A stretch of 64,000 bases of DNA from Hymenobacter radiodurans. GTDB taxonomy: Bacteria > Bacteroidota > Bacteroidia > Cytophagales > Hymenobacteraceae. The stretch's first letter is position 1, and each line of letters opens with the position of its first letter. Below, in pieces: positions 19,427 to 27,918 of the stretch. The notes under the pieces were generated by a model, which ran no database searches, was not told where the DNA came from, and worked only from the letters and a program-made list of their open reading frames with translations. Location of the stretch: positions 744,001 through 808,000 of the forward strand of contig NZ_CP037922.1 in the NCBI RefSeq assembly GCF_004355185.1, in the 5' to 3' direction. A program made the translations under genes and the position numbers.

Positions 19427-19762
19427 ATGGCCGCCGACTCCACTTCGCCCTTAGTAATCCTCGAATGCCTGATTGCGGGCACCTCCCACCGCGAAGGGTT
19501 GAAAGCCTACGAGCCGAACCTACAACCCGGCCAGGACCTGACTGTAGCCCGGGAAGCCGACAGCGCCTACGATGACTGGGCCGTGCGCGTGTACACCGCC
19601 GGCCCCGAGCCGATGTGGCTAGGCTACTTGCCCGAAGGGCGCAATGAAACCGTGGCTCGTTTGCTCGATGCCGGTTTTAAGTTAGCCGGCCGCCTTACCC
19701 ACAAAGCCTGGGAAGACGACTGGCTGTATCTGGAAATGGAAGTACTGCTCTTGAATGAGTAG
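19427..19762 (+). CDS. Stand-alone HIRAN-domain protein
   Basis: A 111-residue protein that is essentially one HIRAN domain: GTSHREGLKAYEPNLQPG, then LTVAREADSAYDDWAVRVY, then LGYLPEGRNETVARLLDAG. HIRAN domains bind 3' ends or damaged DNA in eukaryotic HLTF/Rad5; bacterial stand-alone versions are poorly characterised. The TAG stop lies inside the arm of the bidirectional terminator that follows. It is convergent with a DUF4268 gene. Confidence 0.8.
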   Translation: MAADSTSPLVILECLIAGTSHREGLKAYEPNLQPGQDLTVAREADSAYDDWAVRVYTAGPEPMWLGYLPEGRNETVARLLDAGFKLAGRLTHKAWEDDWLYLEMEVLLLNE

Positions 19763-19818
19763 CCGATCTACAAAAAAGCCCCCAAGCGCGCTTGGGGGGC
19801 TTTTTTGTAGATCGGCTA
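19760..19818. terminator. Fully symmetric bidirectional terminator that includes both stop codons
   Basis: A 59-base dyad: TAGCCGATCTAC plus AAAAAAGCCCCC on the left mirrors GGGGGGCTTTTTT plus GTAGATCGGCTA on the right, with one bulged G. The outer TAG on each side is the stop codon of one of the two convergent genes. Confidence 0.9.
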
Positions 19819-20277
19819 CCGAAGTTCCTCAAACGCGTACTGTGCGTTGCTCCAGAATTCATCCAGCGCAATAAGGCGCGGCTTGAAAAAGGAAATCAGC
19901 TGAGGCCAGTCGTCGCGGCTGAATAGATTTACGGGTTGTAGCTCTCTATAAATGCGACTGATGGGGTGGCCATTAGCGTCTTCCGCTTCCAATTCCCACG
20001 TCCAAGCTTCACCCAGTGTTTCCTCCAGCATAGCTTTCAACTGCTCGAACTGCTCAAAAAATAGCTGGCGGATTTCCGCGTCGGTGTGCGTTAGCTCAAT
20101 GCCGATAGAGGCACGGCGGTTGTCGGCGTGCAGGCGGAAATACAGGTTTTTATAGCCGGTTTTGTAGTTAATCCAGTTGGTGGGTATGCCTTCCGCTGAG
20201 GGTACTGGGGCCATATATTGCCCAAAGGCCGTCCAGAAGGCCTGGCGCAGCTGCGCGACTTCCGCTTTGCTATACAT
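19816..20277 (-). CDS. DUF4268-type protein of unknown function
   Basis: A 153-residue protein. I choose the ATG at 20277 (MYSKAEVAQLRQAFWTAFG) because the family begins here; the frame is open 16 codons further. The sequence matches DUF4268-type proteins as I know them (YFRLHADNRRASIGIELTH, FFEQFEQLKAMLEETLG, FKPRLIALDEFW). Members occur beside restriction or DNA-binding genes in some genomes; here the convergent neighbour is a HIRAN protein. No function can be assigned. Confidence 0.75.
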   Translation of the reverse strand: MYSKAEVAQLRQAFWTAFGQYMAPVPSAEGIPTNWINYKTGYKNLYFRLHADNRRASIGIELTHTDAEIRQLFFEQFEQLKAMLEETLGEAWTWELEAEDANGHPISRIYRELQPVNLFSRDDWPQLISFFKPRLIALDEFWSNAQYAFEELR

Positions 20278-20515
20278 TGACTTTAGACTTCCGTTAGTAT
20301 CAATTACGATGTGTTCTGGTGCCATTCTTACGAGATAGTGGCTTCCGTGACTTACGCAAAGTACACCCTCGCCATACCAGACAAGCTACTGCTACCTGCT
20401 ATATTCAGGCAGCTACTGGCGCTAAGCGGGCTATTAGTTGTGAGAGAGAAGCAAATGTCAAGGCGCTTCTTGGTAAAATTACCCCCCAAGCCTTTTCCAT
20501 TAGTGGTAGAAGCCT

Positions 20516-22507
20516 ATGCATGTTCCCATATTTTCGGACGTCATTATTATCCTGCTGCTCTCGGTAGGGGTAATTCTGGTCGTAAATAAATTGCGTCTGC
20601 CCTCCATTGTGGGGTTTCTGGTCACGGGTATTGTGGCCGGTCCATCGGCGCTCCGGCTCGTGAAAGCCCAGGACGATGTAGACATGCTGGCCGAGCTTGG
20701 CGTGATTCTGCTCATGTTTACCATTGGGTTGGAGTTTTCGCTCTCTAGCCTTTCCCGCCTAAAGCGGGCCGTGTTTCTGGGGGGCTTTTTGCAGGTCGGA
20801 CTCACCATTGGCGCCACGTATTTGATGGCCGTTTTCTGGGGTTTTTCGGCTGTGGAAGCTGTTTTTATGGGTTTTTTGCTTTCCCTAAGCAGCACAGCCA
20901 TTGTCCTCAAGCTCCTTCAGGATCGGCTTGAGATGGAGTCCCTGCACGGGCAAGTCACGCTGGCTATCCTTATTTTTCAGGACCTGATTGTGGTACCCAT
21001 GATGCTGCTTACGCCTATGCTGGCCGGCAAAGGCGCCGGCAACCCGTGGACTGATCTGGGGTTGCTGGCGGGCAAAATCGTTGGGGTGCTGGCACTGGTT
21101 TGGTTCGGAGCGCGATATGTTATGCCGCGCCTGTTGTTTGTGGTGGCCCAAACGCGCAGCCGCGAGCTGTTTCTACTCACCATCATCGGTACCTGCCTGG
21201 GTGTAGCATGGCTAACCTCAACGGTGGGACTTTCGCTGGCGCTGGGGGCCTTTTTGGCCGGCCTTATCATCTCCGAATCGGAGTACAGCTACGAGGCAGT
21301 AAGCAATATTCTACCCTTCCGCGAGATATTCGCCAGCTTCTTCTTTGTCTCCATCGGGATGCTGCTGGATGTCCGGTTTTTCTTGGAAAACCCAGTTACT
21401 ATTGTGCTGATTACCTTGGCTGTAATGGCTGTTAAGCTGCTGCTTACGGTGGGGGCGGCATTGGCACTGCGCCTGCCTATGCGCTCGGTGCTGCTGGTGG
21501 GCTTGGCCTTGTGTCAGGTCGGAGAATTTGCCTTTATTCTCTCCAAAGTAGGTCTGGAGGCTGGGCTTATGCAGGAGCGGGAGTACCAATATTTCCTGGC
21601 CGTTTCCATCCTGACCATGAGCCTGACCCCTTTGGTGATGCTTGGTGCCGAGCCGTTCACTACGTTCCTGCTGCGCCTGAGCTTGTTTAAATCATTAGAT
21701 CAAGGCTTACGCATTCAAACCGAACAATTGCCCCCCGAGCAAGAGCAAGCGCTAAATGACCATCTGGTGGTGATGGGTTATGGCTTCAACGGCCGCAACT
21801 TGGTAAAAGCAGCCAAATATGCCAAAGTGCCCTACGTCATTATCGAGACCAATCCCATTACAGTGCGGCAGGAGCGGGAAAAGGGCGAGCCAATTCTGTA
21901 TGGCGACGCCTCCCAGGAGCATGTATTGGAGCAGGCCCACGTAGAGCATGCCCGTGTAATGGTGGTGGCTATTTCGGATCCGGCGAGCAGCCGCCGCATT
22001 GTGGTAGCTCTACGCAAGATGAATCCGAACTCCTGCATTTTCGTGCGCACGCGCTACATCCACGAAATGGAGGAACTGTACCGCCTTGGCGCCACTGAAG
22101 TAATACCGGAAGAGCTAGAAGCATCTATCGAGATTTTCTCGCGGGTATTGGCCAAATACCTGGTGCCCATGCCCGAAATCGATAAGCTGATTGGCGAGCT
22201 ACGCGCGGGCCGCTACGATATGCTGCGCCGCCGTTCCCTCACAGAGGACGAGTGGTCATCGATGCACGTGTCCTTGGCCGATGCCGGAATGTCTACTTTT
22301 CAGGTGTCGCCGGAAGGAGAACTGGTGGGCAAAACCCTATCCGAAACTGAAGTGCGGCAGCGCTTTGGCATTAGTTTGCTCGCCATTCGCCGTGGGGGGC
22401 AAATGTTGTACGAAATGACGGGCGACACCATTATTAAGCCCGATGATACGCTCTATATCTTCGGCCCACCGGAGCGAATACAGGAGTTTGCCCGCAAGGC
22501 TGATTAA
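20516..22507 (+). CDS. CPA2 monovalent cation/proton antiporter with RCK domains (KefB/C-like)
   Basis: A 663-residue inner-membrane antiporter. The first ~385 residues form about twelve helices with the CPA2 blocks LGVILLMFTIGLEFSL and LSLSSTAIVLKLLQD. A TrkA-N/RCK_N Rossmann domain follows (residues ~415-530; GYGFNGRNLVKAAKY, then YGDASQEHVLEQA), and an RCK_C domain ends the protein (~575-660; FQVSPEGELVGKTL, DTLYIFGPPERI). It would exchange K+ or Na+ for H+ under nucleotide control. It stands alone. Confidence 0.92.
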   Translation: MHVPIFSDVIIILLLSVGVILVVNKLRLPSIVGFLVTGIVAGPSALRLVKAQDDVDMLAELGVILLMFTIGLEFSLSSLSRLKRAVFLGGFLQVGLTIGATYLMAVFWGFSAVEAVFMGFLLSLSSTAIVLKLLQDRLEMESLHGQVTLAILIFQDLIVVPMMLLTPMLAGKGAGNPWTDLGLLAGKIVGVLALVWFGARYVMPRLLFVVAQTRSRELFLLTIIGTCLGVAWLTSTVGLSLALGAFLAGLIISESEYSYEAVSNILPFREIFASFFFVSIGMLLDVRFFLENPVTIVLITLAVMAVKLLLTVGAALALRLPMRSVLLVGLALCQVGEFAFILSKVGLEAGLMQEREYQYFLAVSILTMSLTPLVMLGAEPFTTFLLRLSLFKSLDQGLRIQTEQLPPEQEQALNDHLVVMGYGFNGRNLVKAAKYAKVPYVIIETNPITVRQEREKGEPILYGDASQEHVLEQAHVEHARVMVVAISDPASSRRIVVALRKMNPNSCIFVRTRYIHEMEELYRLGATEVIPEELEASIEIFSRVLAKYLVPMPEIDKLIGELRAGRYDMLRRRSLTEDEWSSMHVSLADAGMSTFQVSPEGELVGKTLSETEVRQRFGISLLAIRRGGQMLYEMTGDTIIKPDDTLYIFGPPERIQEFARKAD

Positions 22508-22538
22508 TTTTATTGTTAATAGCTGGTTCAAATAGACC

Positions 22539-22630
22539 GTCATGCAGAGCGAAGCGAAGCATCTCGCGTGTTTAGTATGATTAGTAATCCAGCATCAGCG
22601 CGCGCGATGCTTCGCTTCGCTCTGCATGAC
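22539..22630. repeat. REP-like palindromic intergenic element
   Basis: Imperfect 30-bp arms starting GTCATGCAGAGCGAAGCG at 22539 and ending CGCTTCGCTCTGCATGAC at 22630 enclose about 32 bases. The GAAGCGAAGCATCTCGC-type core resembles the intergenic palindromes I associate with Hymenobacter-type genomes. There is no ORF inside and no target-site duplication that I can see. Only one copy lies in this window. Confidence 0.7.
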
Positions 22631-22767
22631 CTTCTCTAGAAATAACCTTTGATCCATTGCTAATATAATTAGCTAAAATCTGCTATACTAAATATTTTTA
22701 CTAAAACGGGAAGCATTTTGCCCCACAAAGCGTTACCTTTATTCAACGCCAAACTTAGTATTACGCC

Positions 22768-23820
22768 ATGCGCGAAGCTTTTCTCACTGGTGGCAACGAC
22801 CACATGGACCCTTCCGAAAAGGAGATTGACAAGGCTCTGCGGCCACTCAGCTTCTCCGACTTTACGGGTCAGGATAAGATTGTCGAGAACCTGAAGATAT
22901 TCGTGGCTGCTGCTCGTCGGCGCGGCGAAGCCCTCGACCACGTGCTGCTCCACGGACCTCCCGGCCTGGGCAAAACCACCTTGTCGCACATCATTGCGGC
23001 CGAGTTGGAAGCGGGTATCAAAATGACCAGCGGCCCTGTGCTCGACAAGCCTTCCGATTTGGCTGGCTTGCTTACCAACCTGGAGCCCAACGACGTGCTC
23101 TTCATCGACGAGATTCACCGCCTCAACCCCGTGGTAGAGGAATACCTGTACTCGGCTATGGAGGACTACCGCATCGACATTATGCTCGATTCGGGTCCGA
23201 ATGCGCGCTCCGTGCAGATTTCTCTGTCGCCGTTCACGCTCATCGGCGCTACAACGCGCTCTGGCTTGCTGACGTCGCCACTGCGGGCCCGCTTTGGTAT
23301 TAACGCCCGCCTGGAGTATTACGATTCGGCCCTGCTGACCAGCATTGTGAAGCGCTCGGCCGAGATCCTGAATACGCCTATCCACGATGATGCGGCCTTC
23401 GAAATTGCCCGCCGCTCGCGTGGTACGCCGCGTATTGCCAACAACCTGCTGCGCCGTACCCGCGACTTCGCCCAGATAAAAGGCACCGGCACCATCACCG
23501 TTGATATTGCCCAGTTTGCCCTGAACGCCCTCGACGTAGACCAAAACGGCCTCGACGAAATGGACGTGCGCATCCTGACAACCATCATCGACAAGTTCAA
23601 AGGTGGCCCGGTAGGCTTGAGCACCATCGCTACGGCTTGCTCCGAAGAGTCTGAGACCATCGAGGAAGTATACGAGCCCTTCCTAATTCAGGAAGGCTAC
23701 ATCAAACGTACCTCTCGGGGCCGCGAAGCCACGGAAGCCGCGTATCGGCACTTGGGCAAGCTTATGCCCCAACATCTGCGCGGCAACTCACCCGGTGACT
23801 TATTTGGCGAGCCTGTTTAA
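22768..23820 (+). CDS. ruvB: Holliday junction branch-migration helicase RuvB
   Basis: A 350-residue AAA+ motor. Walker A is [12 protein letters not shown], Walker B is [10 protein letters not shown], and sensor 1 plus the arginine finger lie in [19 protein letters not shown]. The C-terminal winged helix contains [16 protein letters not shown]. It drives branch migration with RuvA, which is not in the window. The start at 22768 ([10 protein letters not shown]) gives the usual short N-terminal tail; an internal ATG at 22804 is an alternative. Confidence 0.97.
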   Translation: MREAFLTGGNDHMDPSEKEIDKALRPLSFSDFTGQDKIVENLKIFVAAARRRGEALDHVLLHGPPGLGKTTLSHIIAAELEAGIKMTSGPVLDKPSDLAGLLTNLEPNDVLFIDEIHRLNPVVEEYLYSAMEDYRIDIMLDSGPNARSVQISLSPFTLIGATTRSGLLTSPLRARFGINARLEYYDSALLTSIVKRSAEILNTPIHDDAAFEIARRSRGTPRIANNLLRRTRDFAQIKGTGTITVDIAQFALNALDVDQNGLDEMDVRILTTIIDKFKGGPVGLSTIATACSEESETIEEVYEPFLIQEGYIKRTSRGREATEAAYRHLGKLMPQHLRGNSPGDLFGEPV

Positions 23821-23849
23821 TTAGGTTTTCGCTGTAAGTAGTAAAGAAT

Positions 23850-23888
23850 GAGCCGAGAAGCAACTGAAGATGCTTCTCGGCTCTTTTG
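23850..23888. terminator. ruvB terminator
   Basis: A perfect 13-bp stem (GAGCCGAGAAGCA / TGCTTCTCGGCTC) with an eight-base loop, followed by TTTTGTTT, lies 29 bases after the ruvB stop. Confidence 0.85.
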
Positions 23889-24051
23889 TTTGCAAGATAT
23901 TTGATGCTGGTGCCTGTAAGATTTGATAGTAGCGTAAAGCATATTATTATCGGATTATTTCGCGCTACTATCAATAAATTGATGCTACTGGCTGTTGCGC
24001 ATGTCCATATGTTAGGTGTAATTTTATAGATATTAATTATTAGAAATATAA

Positions 24052-24474
24052 ATGGGGAAATATTTGCAAAATGTACAATTTAGGCATGATCCGCTCGTAG
24101 GAAAGGAGCGACTATTAGAAGAAGCACAGAAAATATCTGCCGACTTAAAAGTAATTGAGACATATTTCAACAAACATCTTCCCAAGAAAATAGAAATTGG
24201 AAATCAAATATGGCGGTTTATAATTATGTTAACGCCAATAGCAGATAAGAATAGACTGACTGAAGTCATTGGATTGTGTCAAGACTATTATGTCTATATT
24301 GATTATAAAAAAATATTAGGGTTGCAATCCAGTGAGAGGCGAAAAGAATTATTAAATATATTCGTTTTAGGTATTAAAAGATGTTGCGAAGCCAATAATT
24401 ATAAGAACGACCTGTTCCAACATATATATGAAAAAGTCAAAGAAGAAATGGAAAGGGAAGCATTTAAAGATTAA
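24052..24474 (+). CDS. AT-rich orphan protein of unknown function
   Basis: I do not recognise this 140-residue protein. It is charged, lysine-rich and predicted mostly helical (LLEEAQKISADLKVIETYF, LFQHIYEKVKEEMEREAF), with no signal peptide or membrane segment. Its base composition and codon use (AAA, ATA, TTA) are far more AT-rich than those of ruvB and queG on either side, which suggests recent acquisition. Size and style would suit an immunity or antitoxin-type protein, but no partner gene is beside it. Confidence 0.6.
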   Translation: MGKYLQNVQFRHDPLVGKERLLEEAQKISADLKVIETYFNKHLPKKIEIGNQIWRFIIMLTPIADKNRLTEVIGLCQDYYVYIDYKKILGLQSSERRKELLNIFVLGIKRCCEANNYKNDLFQHIYEKVKEEMEREAFKD

Positions 24475-24507
24475 GAAAAAAATATAGATAACACACGTTC
24501 ACAAAGC

Positions 24508-24543
24508 CAAGTGTACCCGAACCACTCGGATGTGCTTTTTTGT
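24508..24543 (+). terminator. Weak hairpin with T-run
   Basis: An imperfect AAGTGTACCCGA / TCGGATGTGCTT stem is followed by TTTTTTGTT. It lies 34 bases after the orphan gene, so it may be its terminator. Pairing is poor in the middle. Confidence 0.35.
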
Positions 24544-24615
24544 TGACTACGAGCACCGGCAAGCTCCCAAACTTATACAAAAGGGAAGCTGCTTGGTTCT
24601 TCCGACCTTTGCCTG

Positions 24616-25574
24616 ATGCTTGCCTCCGACCTTATCCGCTCCGAACGAACTGCCTTTATCAAGCGCCGGGCGGCGGAACTGGGCTTTATGTATTGCGGCA
24701 TCTCGAAGGCAGAGTTCTTGGAAGAAGAAGCCCCCCGCCTCGAAAACTGGCTTAACCGGCAGATGCACGGGCAGATGGGCTACATGGCCAACCACTTCGA
24801 TAAGCGCCTCGATCCGCGCCTGTTGGTAGATGGAGCCAAGTCGGTGATTTCGCTGCTGCTCAACTATTACCCCGCCGAGGAAGATCAGCAGCCCGACGGC
24901 ACGCTGCACATCAGCAAATACGCCTACGGCCGCGATTATCATTTTGTCATCAAGGACAAGCTCAAAACCTTGCTGACCGATATTCAGCAGGAGATAGGGG
25001 AGGTAGGCGGCCGCGTATTCGTCGATTCGGCGCCGGTGATGGATAAAGTGTGGGCCAAGAAGAGCGGCCTGGGTTGGGTGGGTAAGAACTCTAACCTGAT
25101 TACGCCCGGCGTGGGCAGCTTCTACTTCATCGCCGAGCTCATTGTGGATCTGGAACTGGAGCCCGACGGACCGATTAAAGACTACTGCGGTACGTGCCGC
25201 AAGTGCATGGACGCTTGCCCTACCGATGCCATTTCGGAGCCGTACGTGGTAGATGGCAGCAAGTGCATCAGCTACTTCACTATCGAGCTGAAGGACCAGA
25301 TTCCGAGCGAGGTGGGGGGCAAATTAGGCAATTGGGTATTCGGCTGCGATATCTGCCAGGATGTATGCCCCTGGAACCGCTTTGCCAAGCCCCATCAGGA
25401 GCCGCAGTTTCGGGCGCATCCCCAGCTTAAGGAAATGAGCACTACTGATTGGCAGGAAATTACCCACGAGCTATTCACGGAGCTGTTTCGGCAGTCGGCG
25501 GTAAAACGCACTGGCTACGCTGGCCTGACGCGCACTATTCAGTTTGTTACGGATCCGCAAACGGGTGTTCTTGA
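24616..25574 (+). CDS. queG: Epoxyqueuosine reductase QueG, C-terminus uncertain
   Basis: A cobalamin and two [4Fe-4S]-cluster enzyme that reduces epoxyqueuosine to queuosine in tRNA. The clusters are marked by [12 protein letters not shown] and [10 protein letters not shown], and [20 protein letters not shown] is the conserved core. As written, the frame runs to 25731 and through a strong terminator (25581-25626), adding ~50 unrelated residues. A TGA in the neighbouring frame at 25572-25574 stops just before the hairpin. One extra base, for example in the A3 run at 25559-25561, would use it and give 319 residues. I report the shorter end as more likely. Confidence 0.8.
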
Positions 25575-25580
25575 CAAGGA

Positions 25581-25626
25581 AAAAGCCCCCGCGAGGAGGC
25601 CTAAGTGGCGGCTCGCGGGGGCTTTT
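25581..25626. terminator. Bidirectional terminator between queG and a small gene
   Basis: AAAAGCCCCCGCGAG (near 25581-25596) mirrors CTCGCGGGGGCTTTT (near 25612-25626) around a 15-base loop. It separates the queG core from the convergent small minus-strand gene. Confidence 0.85.
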
Positions 25627-25653
25627 CTTGGTACTGCTTACTCTACTTTAGCT

Positions 25654-25842
25654 TCAAGCAGCTTGGGCAAAAACGCGGTTGAGTATGCGCTGGTAGATGC
25701 TGGCGAACTGCTCGTAGCACCAAGCTTTTAGTTGCATTAATTCCTCTGGCACAAGCATGCGTAAGGCCTTACGCAACTCTTTCTCAAATAGGATTTTGTC
25801 GAAGCTTACTTTAAGCAGAATGGTTTTTGCATATTCCAACAT
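25654..25842 (-). CDS. Small helical protein of unknown function
   Basis: A 62-residue protein starting at ATG 25842. The sequence ([19 protein letters not shown], then [19 protein letters not shown]) looks like a short conserved helical protein of the Cytophagales; I recall similar small proteins but no function. The frame is open further upstream to 26007, but those 55 residues look like translated intergenic DNA. It is followed by the terminator at 25581-25626. Confidence 0.6.
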   Translation of the reverse strand: MLEYAKTILLKVSFDKILFEKELRKALRMLVPEELMQLKAWCYEQFASIYQRILNRVFAQAA

Positions 25843-26030
25843 CGCTATGAATAGTAATAAAGGTGGGTGGTAAAGGGTAGGACAAGAGGGGTTGTAGGTA
25901 TACGAGAGCCATATAAAAAGGCTCTCTCCGGGGAGCAAAAGCGTTACTATTTTTTCAAACAGTCCAACGCCAGTAAAGTATAGTACCAAAGATAAAAAGC
26001 CCCCCATGGGGTTGCAAGCTCATGGACAAA

Positions 26031-26056
26031 AAAAGAGCGACGTAAGTCGCTCTTTT
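26031..26056. terminator. Terminator of the downstream ferritin-like pair
   Basis: A perfect 11-bp stem (AAAAGAGCGAC / GTCGCTCTTTT) with a GTAA loop. It lies after the stop at 26102 of the minus-strand operon. A second AT-rich dyad (TTACGTATA / TATACGTAA, 26065-26093) lies between it and the gene. Confidence 0.8.
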
Positions 26057-26101
26057 GAAGTATATTACGTATAAAAATTGATATTATACGTAACGCGCTA
26101 C

Positions 26102-26983
26102 TTAGTAGGTAAAAATACTTACGAGTGATGTTGCCGTACTGGCCGGTATAGGCTCATCGAAGGCCTCGGCTACTTTAGCCACCGCCACCACCGTGTTTAA
26201 CGGGGCCTGATCGAAGGGTACCTGCCTGAGGCCCGCTATGAATTGATTGACCAACTCTTCGCCGGCATATACAGCCTCGGTTTTGCCCGGCACCGCAATG
26301 CTAGCGTCGGTGGCGCTTACCCAATTCTTAACATTTGCCCCCCGCGCCCGCCGCATTGTGCGAATGTGAGACGCATGGCGCGCTTCTACTGCGTGAATGC
26401 GTAATGCCGCTTCAAGCAATGAGTTGTCGGTTTGCAGGAACCCAACTTGCCCTTTGTAAGCCCGTACGCCGGCATCTTCCAGGGTTTGGGCTACTTGCAG
26501 AAACGTATCGAAGTTGGTGAACACATCCGCAAATACGGCGGCTTGAGCGCCATTCTTACTGCCCGTAAAGTCGAAACGAGGCTTCGCGGGCAGTGTGCCA
26601 CCCGAGGCCTGAATCACGCGCTCCAAGAACCGCACATGCTGCTGCTCATGGCGATAAATTGTTTCGATGGCCGGACGCGTGCCCGCCGGGAAAAAACCGG
26701 CGGGTACGCTGGGTGCGCCAGCCACGAGTCCCAGCGCACGGGCATAAAACTCGCTCTCCAAATATTCCAGCACAAGAGCGAGGTTCAGCGAATCGAGGAT
26801 AGTACGGATGTCGCGGGCGTGGGCTGGTACGATGGCGGTGGCCAAGGCTACGGGTAATGCCGCCAGCGCCGCTTTACGACCTAATTTGCTCAGGGGGGCA
26901 AAAGCAGCCCGCCGCGAACTCAACCGGTCGTACAGGGTAGGATCAACTTCGGCCAGATCGGCGAGGAGTTTGAGAATATTCAT
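26102..26983 (-). CDS. Ferritin-like domain protein (PF13668 type), copy A2
   Basis: A 293-residue protein with a four-helix ferritin-like domain. Carboxylate/histidine ligand candidates are in LVLEYLESEFYARALG, IYRHEQQHVRFLE, LEDAGVRAYKG and HAVEARHASHIRTM. The N-terminus NILKLLADLAEVDPTLYDR and the hydrophobic stretch near residues 38-55 match copy A1 at 27919. PF13668 includes desiccation-related proteins of plants; the bacterial role is not established. Second gene of the B2-A2 unit, 23 bases after B2. Confidence 0.82.
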   Translation of the reverse strand: MNILKLLADLAEVDPTLYDRLSSRRAAFAPLSKLGRKAALAALPVALATAIVPAHARDIRTILDSLNLALVLEYLESEFYARALGLVAGAPSVPAGFFPAGTRPAIETIYRHEQQHVRFLERVIQASGGTLPAKPRFDFTGSKNGAQAAVFADVFTNFDTFLQVAQTLEDAGVRAYKGQVGFLQTDNSLLEAALRIHAVEARHASHIRTMRRARGANVKNWVSATDASIAVPGKTEAVYAGEELVNQFIAGLRQVPFDQAPLNTVVAVAKVAEAFDEPIPASTATSLVSIFTY

Positions 26984-27006
26984 AACGCGGGAATAACCGA
27001 AGAAAC

Positions 27007-27714
27007 TTAGCTAGGCAGGCCGGCCGCCGAGATAGTAATGTTGAGAAAAGTATTTACTACAGCTATAACCTGAGCCGGCGTTTTGGCCGCATCAAGACCG
27101 TCGAACTCGCCACCGTCATTGGCCACTACATCGGCCGCAGCGAAAGAGTTGGGCAGAACCAAATCGCGGATGAGCGCCGCGTGACGCGCTTCTACGGAGG
27201 CTATCTTGCCCGCTACGCCCAAGTACACCGGGTCAATGAAAAGCTTGCCCGCACCATTGTAGGCAGCTACACCCAAGTCTTCCAGGGTTTGAGCAGCCGC
27301 GAGCACACCAGCACGCGTGGTAAGCGTAAACGAGCCGAAGTTGAATACGGCCGTGCCGATGGCGCTCGTGCCCAGTGCAAACTTGAAGAACTCGCGGTGA
27401 ATGACTTCGTGGTCGCGCAGATCAGTGAAGTAAGCCAGCTCAGCGGCCGACATATCGGAGGGCGGCGTGGCTACAACTTTATCGTAGAAAGCGGCTTCCA
27501 ATTGCTCCAGCAAGTACGCATAGTTGAGCAGACCAGTGTCGCCGGTGCCGAGGGTAAATGTCTGTTCGGCTGTGACCTCCGGGGTTTCATCATCCTTCGA
27601 GCAGCCTGCCAATACCAAAGCGGATGAAGCAGCGGTAGCGCCGGCCACTCTGAAAAAAGTGCGTCGCCGCACCGGTCGCGCCGCAAACAGGCGAGAGAGA
27701 GAAGTAGAATTCAT
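27007..27714 (-). CDS. Ferritin-like lipoprotein with Tat-like signal, copy B2
   Basis: A 235-residue protein. The N-terminus has RRRTFFRVAGATAASS followed by a lipobox (LVLAGC), so it looks Tat-exported and lipidated. The ferritin-like motifs are LLNYAYLLEQLEAAFYDKV, LRDHEVIHREFFKFAL, LEDLGVAAYNGAGK and VEARHAALIRDL. I use ATG 27714; the ATG two codons upstream (27720) is equally possible. It pairs with A2 downstream and is a diverged copy of B1 at 28958. Confidence 0.82.
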   Translation of the reverse strand: MNSTSLSRLFAARPVRRRTFFRVAGATAASSALVLAGCSKDDETPEVTAEQTFTLGTGDTGLLNYAYLLEQLEAAFYDKVVATPPSDMSAAELAYFTDLRDHEVIHREFFKFALGTSAIGTAVFNFGSFTLTTRAGVLAAAQTLEDLGVAAYNGAGKLFIDPVYLGVAGKIASVEARHAALIRDLVLPNSFAAADVVANDGGEFDGLDAAKTPAQVIAVVNTFLNITISAAGLPS

Positions 27715-27864
27715 ATGCATATAAAGCGAAAGAACCAATCCAAAAAAGCCCCCAGAAGCAATAGCGGGCGCAACACAAGCAAAGATAGGCCGATAAGCCA
27801 AGCTCCGCTTATTGATCAGAGCCTACAAAGCTGCAAAGTGTTGCATGGTTGAGCTAAAAAACAA

Positions 27865-27892
27865 AAAGGGACGGCCTACGGGCCGTCCCTTT
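27865..27892. terminator. Terminator between the two ferritin-like units
   Basis: A perfect 12-bp stem (AAAGGGACGGCC / GGCCGTCCCTTT) with a TACG loop, 27 bases after the A1 stop. It separates unit 1 from unit 2, so unit 2 probably has its own promoter in the 204-base gap. Confidence 0.85.
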
Positions 27893-27918
27893 CAGGAAAT
27901 CATAACTGAAAGCAGCAA

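Noticed and set aside
22539..22630. CRISPR or insertion-sequence end
   Set aside because: There is only one palindrome, no spaced repeats, no transposase and no target-site duplication.
22669..23544. A 291-codon open frame on the minus strand
   Set aside because: It is antisense to ruvB and lacks any family motif.
25843..26007. Longer N-terminus of the small minus-strand protein
   Set aside because: It translates a GGGGGGCTTTTT block and intergenic DNA, and the family-like sequence begins only at the ATG at 25842.
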